Assembly: GCA_016125275.1 (NCBI GenBank)
Contig: WGMB01000001.1
Coordinates: 124,001-188,000, forward strand
Origin: Acidobacteriota bacterium
GTDB lineage: Bacteria > Acidobacteriota > Terriglobia > Bryobacterales > UBA6623
DNA length: 64,000 bases
Direction: 5' to 3'
Of the stretch, positions 60,687 through 64,000 are shown piece after piece; position 1 is the stretch's first letter, and every line of letters begins with the position of its first letter. The position numbers and the translations under genes were made by a program. The notes under the pieces are model-generated. The model was not told the origin of the DNA. It saw only the letters and a list, made by a program, of their open reading frames with translations, and did no database searches.

Positions 60687-61757
60687 ATGCGCGCAACCCG
60701 ACGTTTCTTGCTGCAGCTCCCGTTGGCGGCGGCGGCTTCCGCCGCGGCCTGGATCACCGAGGCCGATCCCGGCAACATCAAGCTCGTGCGGCGGCTGCCG
60801 GCCGAGATTTCCGATGACGATCTACTGTTTCTCAAGCAGATCGGGCTGCGCTGGGCGCGGGTGGAGTTTCCGCGGGAGAGGGCGCGGTTCGACGACTTGG
60901 TTGCGGCGCAGAAGCGCTATGCCGCCTACGGCATGAAGATCCATTCGGTGGTGCACCCGGCCTACCGAGAGATCGACTTGCAGTTGCGAAGGCAGCCGGG
61001 CTGCGACCGCTACATCGCCGAGTATCAGCAGTTTCTGCGCGATCTGGGCAAGCTGGGCATGCCGGTGGCGAGCTACGACTTCCACCCGGCCAACACCTAC
61101 ACGACGGCCATCGTGGAGTCGCCGAGGGGCTACAAGACGCGCGAGTTCCGGCTGAATGACTTTCGGGAGAAGGTGGAGAAGCAGAAGTTCGACCGGGAGT
61201 ATCCGGTGGAGGAGATCTGGTCGAACTACGAGTACTTCATGAAGGCGACGCTGCCGGTGGCGGCCGAGGCGGGCGTGCGCATGGCGCTGCATCCGGACGA
61301 CCCGCCGCTGGCGATGATGAACGGCGTGGGCAAGATGTTCGTGCACTATGACGGCTACGCGCGGGCCGAGCGGATTGCCGAGGCGATCGAGGGCAAGGGG
61401 GCGCCGCACTGGGGGCTGACCTTCTGCGTGGGCACCTGGAGCGAGGGCGGCGACCGGATGGGCAAGAACGTCTTCGAGATGATCGAGGACTTCGGCGGGC
61501 GGGGCAAGCTGTGTGAGATTCACTACCGGGGCGTGAGCTCGCCGCTGCCGAACTTCACCGAGACGTTCCAGGACGAGGGGTATTTGGACCTTTACGAGGT
61601 GATGAAAGCGCTGCGAAAGGTGAAGTTTTCGGGCGCGGTGATGCCGGATCACGTGCCGCGGCTGGAGGGGGACAGCGGCATCAACCGGGCCGGTACAGCG
61701 TATTGCATCGCGTGGATGCGGGCGACGCTGGCGCGAGCGAACGCGGAAGTGGGTTAG
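60687..61757 (+). CDS. Mannonate dehydratase-like protein (UxuA family) with Tat-like leader
   Basis: 356 residues. The leader ATRRFLLQLPLAAAASAAA is twin-arginine-like, unusual for UxuA, which is cytoplasmic. The body follows UxuA: RMALHPDDPPLAMMNGVGKMFVHYDG, LTFCVGTWSEGGDRMGKNVFE and EIHYRGVSSPLPNFTETFQDEGYLDLY with metal-binding His, then VMPDHVPRLEGDSG. A sugar acid or TIM-barrel isomerase role outside the cytoplasm is inferred. The start is fixed by the -10 hexamer that overlaps the earlier ATG. Confidence 0.85.
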   Translation: MRATRRFLLQLPLAAAASAAAWITEADPGNIKLVRRLPAEISDDDLLFLKQIGLRWARVEFPRERARFDDLVAAQKRYAAYGMKIHSVVHPAYREIDLQLRRQPGCDRYIAEYQQFLRDLGKLGMPVASYDFHPANTYTTAIVESPRGYKTREFRLNDFREKVEKQKFDREYPVEEIWSNYEYFMKATLPVAAEAGVRMALHPDDPPLAMMNGVGKMFVHYDGYARAERIAEAIEGKGAPHWGLTFCVGTWSEGGDRMGKNVFEMIEDFGGRGKLCEIHYRGVSSPLPNFTETFQDEGYLDLYEVMKALRKVKFSGAVMPDHVPRLEGDSGINRAGTAYCIAWMRATLARANAEVG

Positions 61758-61872
61758 CGAGCGTCCGGCGAGCCCTTTGATGCGGTTGCGGCAGCGGGAT
61801 TGAACTGCTAAAAACGGACGTGCGCAGCGGCTGCCGGCCGCGGGCGCGATTCGCGAAACCTGGGGGGGCGTC

Positions 61873-62865
61873 GTGAGCCTGTTCGATAATTTGAAAGCTG
61901 CCGCAAAGGGCGCCACCGGGATCGGTTTGTCCGCCGACGAGAGGTACGCCCGGGCGTACGAGAAAGGCGTCTTCTTGGAGGACTACGGGGCGGCTTCGCG
62001 GATGTTTCGCGAGGCGGCCAAGCAGTACGAGGAGAACGGACAGGCGATCCGGGCGCGGCAGGCGCTGGCCAACGCGGCTCTCTACGACTACCTGACGGCG
62101 CGGACGCCGGAGACGCTGGGCGCGGCGAGCCGCAGCCTGGAGCACATCGACGAGATCGAGGCGCCGGGCTCGCGCGACGAGGTGTTGCAGGCGGCCGATC
62201 TGCTGGCCGAGTTGCAGGGGCGGCAGTTCGAGATGCTGGCCTTTCAGGCCCAGGAGCAGCCGAACCGGGCGCTGGACCTGCACCGCAGCGCGGCGGGCTG
62301 CTTCCGCAAGCTGATCGGCAAGGACTTGCAGACCTACCGGCTGATTCCGACGGGTTTCCACGACGGCTCGGCGCAGGAGCGCTACTTCTTCCACGAAGGC
62401 CACGCAGCCTACTACAGCGGCCTGCAACTGCGCTATGCCGACCCGGAGGGCGCGGCCGGGCTGATCAACACCGCGGCGCAGCACTTTCGGCAAGCCGGCA
62501 ACGGCGACTGGCAGCAGCGCTGCACGACGTTGCAGGCGGATTTGCGGGCGAAGCGCACCTGCTGGTTCTGCCACAGGGAGATGCAGGGCGTGGGGCTGAA
62601 CGTGGACTTCTATCCGGCGCGGATCACGCAGTACGCGCGGGAGCTGATTGCGCGGCTGGACCAGGACAAGTCGTCGCTGCACCCGGAGGGCGGCCAGGCG
62701 GCCATCTGCATCGTGTGCGCGACCGCCATCCAGAGCCAGGCGGACGCTTACGCCGAGCAGCGCGTGGCCGAGCTGCGCGCCGAGGTCGAGCCGCAGTTCG
62801 CGGCGCTGGCGCGGCAGATCGCGAGCCTGAGCAGCCGCATCGACAACCTGCGCTTCAGCCAGTGA
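61873..62865 (+). CDS. Helical zinc-ribbon protein, function unknown
   Basis: 330 residues. GTG start with a G-rich stretch just before it. From residue 20 to about 230 the chain is helical with tetratricopeptide-like regularity (RAYEKGVFLEDYGAASRMFREAAKQYEENG). A split zinc site then follows: CWFCH at about 236 and CIVC at about 282, about 46 residues apart. A C-terminal coiled coil (AEQRVAELRAEVEPQFAALARQIASLSSRID) closes it. I do not recognise the family. It precedes another zinc-ribbon gene by 13 bases, suggesting one module. Confidence 0.68.
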   Translation: MSLFDNLKAAAKGATGIGLSADERYARAYEKGVFLEDYGAASRMFREAAKQYEENGQAIRARQALANAALYDYLTARTPETLGAASRSLEHIDEIEAPGSRDEVLQAADLLAELQGRQFEMLAFQAQEQPNRALDLHRSAAGCFRKLIGKDLQTYRLIPTGFHDGSAQERYFFHEGHAAYYSGLQLRYADPEGAAGLINTAAQHFRQAGNGDWQQRCTTLQADLRAKRTCWFCHREMQGVGLNVDFYPARITQYARELIARLDQDKSSLHPEGGQAAICIVCATAIQSQADAYAEQRVAELRAEVEPQFAALARQIASLSSRIDNLRFSQ

Positions 62866-62878
62866 ACCGGAAACTTTG

Positions 62879-64000
62879 ATGGACGCCGCGGAGATCCAGA
62901 GGCTGCTCGACAGCTTCGACATGCAACTGGCCGAGGGCCGCATCGACCTGGCGACCTACCAGGAGCTGAGCGGGCGCTGGCGGGCTCGGTTGGGCGAGGC
63001 TCCGGCCGCCGCGGCGCCGCCTCCGCCGCCGCCGGTGATTCCGATCGAGCAGGACGTGGAGGCGGTGAAGGTCTCCTGCCCGAACTGCGGCGGCTCGCTG
63101 GAGGATTCCACGCCGGGGTCGGACGGGATGCACGAGTGCCTGTTCTGCGGGCACAGCTACCGGGTGCAGTCGGCCAAGGCGAAGCTGCAGGAGGAGTTGC
63201 AGCAGTGGCTGGGGCAGTATGTGTCGGAGCAGGCGCGGTCGACGGTGGTGGATTCGGCGTCGCGCAGCGTGATCTTTCAAGACAAGCTGCTGCCGAGCTT
63301 GGAGAGGGATTTCGACCGGCTGTTCGAGAACGTGGACGGGTACCGCGAGCATCCGCTGATCGAGCTGCCGCTGGCGAGCCGGTTCGGGCCGGCGTTTTCC
63401 GGCGGGCTGCTGTCGACGCGGCGGGATCTGCTGGCGCCGGTGAAGAGCCTGTCGACGCGGTTGCAGTCGCCGGCGCTGCGGGATTTTGCGGTCAAGGACG
63501 AGGGCAAGCGGCGCCTGGAGCGGATGGAGCGGCGGATCACGGAGATTCTGCACGTGGCCAACGCGCTGGAGCAGACCCAGCGGCCCTACGCCGAAGGCGC
63601 GAACGGCGCGCTGCGCAGCCTGGGGGCGATCCGCACGTCGTACATCGAGAGCTTCGACGAGGCGGGCCCGGAGGAGCAGGCCTTTCTGCGGGCGGTGCTG
63701 GCGCGGATCGAGGCGGCCGAGACGAGCCTGACGGTGCTGCGCGACATCGAGGCCGGCGGAGACCTGCCGGGGGAGTCGCTGGCGACGCGGCTGGACCAGG
63801 CCGTGGAGAGGTACCGCGAGGCGATCGGCATGGCCGAAGCCAGCGGGCACTCGCCGCTGGAGACGGTGCCGTGGCAGCGCGGCGCGCAGCGGGAGCTGGG
63901 GCTGGTGCAGCTCCACGCGGGCTTGTTGCGGGCGTATGAGGAAGCCGCGGGGGCGGGCGTTTCGAGCTACCCAAAGTTCCAGTCCGACGTGCTGGGCTTT
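62879..64000 (+). CDS. Zinc-ribbon and helical protein, partial, open at right edge
   Basis: No stop codon from the ATG at 62879 to the edge (374 codons). Residues 1-35 form a SHOCT-like short helical pair, then a Pro-rich linker, and a zinc ribbon (CPNCGG and CLFCGH, about residues 67-93). A long helical region follows. The two Cys pairs, with a Gly-His tail, form a canonical ribbon. It directly follows the other zinc-ribbon gene. The family is not recognised, and the C-terminal part outside the window may hold the catalytic or membrane domain. Confidence 0.68.
   Translation, partial: MDAAEIQRLLDSFDMQLAEGRIDLATYQELSGRWRARLGEAPAAAAPPPPPPVIPIEQDVEAVKVSCPNCGGSLEDSTPGSDGMHECLFCGHSYRVQSAKAKLQEELQQWLGQYVSEQARSTVVDSASRSVIFQDKLLPSLERDFDRLFENVDGYREHPLIELPLASRFGPAFSGGLLSTRRDLLAPVKSLSTRLQSPALRDFAVKDEGKRRLERMERRITEILHVANALEQTQRPYAEGANGALRSLGAIRTSYIESFDEAGPEEQAFLRAVLARIEAAETSLTVLRDIEAGGDLPGESLATRLDQAVERYREAIGMAEASGHSPLETVPWQRGAQRELGLVQLHAGLLRAYEEAAGAGVSSYPKFQSDVLGF

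Overview
The window reads as chromosomal DNA from a GC-rich, Gram-negative soil- or sediment-type bacterium. The gene mix points to Acidobacteriota, most likely the Bryobacterales/Solibacter side. That mix is exported sulfatases, DUF1549/DUF1553 and DUF1587-1592 cytochrome proteins paired with DUF1501/DUF1552 partners, Tat-exported Gfo/Idh and UxuA-like proteins, a GMC oxidoreductase with a gluconate dehydrogenase subunit 3 partner, CBM48-type esterases, an NIPSNAP protein and an Stf0 sulfotransferase. Planctomycetota and Verrucomicrobiota share part of this set, so the phylum is an inference. I saw no rRNA, tRNA, CRISPR array, phage block or insertion sequence.

Layout. 1-2868 (minus): a POTRA outer-membrane protein cut by the left edge, a long-chain acyl-CoA ligase and a YjbQ protein. 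2901-4534: an AtzG/GatC-like small protein and its amidase. 4565-9395: a possible structured RNA, then a Tad/Flp pilus operon (a CpaB-secretin fusion, CpaF, TadB, TadC). 9435-14819: a PQQ-type propeller, a multidomain cytochrome c protein and its DUF1552 partner. 14953-25490: small secreted protein, receiver-only regulator, sulfatase, RsfS, DapA-family aldolase with a lipoprotein methyltransferase, TrpF-like protein, Gfo/Idh oxidoreductase, PLP lyase and Uma2 nuclease. 25491-36936: NIPSNAP, GT39-like membrane glycosyltransferase, second sulfatase, DUF1989 lipoprotein, beta-lactamase-like hydrolase, esterase, HDAC-like deacetylase, CcmC/CcmD, sulfotransferase and FkbM methyltransferase. 37056-43108: GMC oxidoreductase with subunit 3, CrcB, DUF389, and a sugar dehydrogenase-diheme fusion. 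43163-48502: universal stress protein and a divergent DUF1704 peptidase / N-formylglutamate amidohydrolase-like / ATP-grasp cluster. 48550-52301: a second cytochrome plus DUF1501 pair. 52949-55954: a secreted double beta-propeller. 56074-60426: DUF2277, GlpD, M19 dipeptidase, DUF5668 and HAD genes. 60687-64000: UxuA-like protein and two zinc-ribbon proteins, the last cut by the right edge.

Genes working together. The Tad genes should build a type IVc pilus, but no pilin, prepilin peptidase or full-length secretin is visible here. The two cytochrome plus DUF1501/DUF1552 pairs, the GMC pair and the sugar dehydrogenase-diheme protein suggest periplasmic oxidation of sugars or polysaccharides feeding a c-type respiratory chain. 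CcmC/CcmD fit the need for haem c maturation.

The most interesting uncharacterised unit is the divergent cluster at 44481-48502. It combines a ligase fold that adds amino acids with a metallopeptidase family whose eukaryotic relatives remove a C-terminal residue, which resembles a tyrosination/detyrosination pair. Other points worth attention are the CpaB-secretin fusion, the 73-bp tandem duplication joining two convergent genes, the zinc-ribbon pair at the right edge, and the many -10 hexamers lying 5-20 bases before start codons, which suggest very short leaders.
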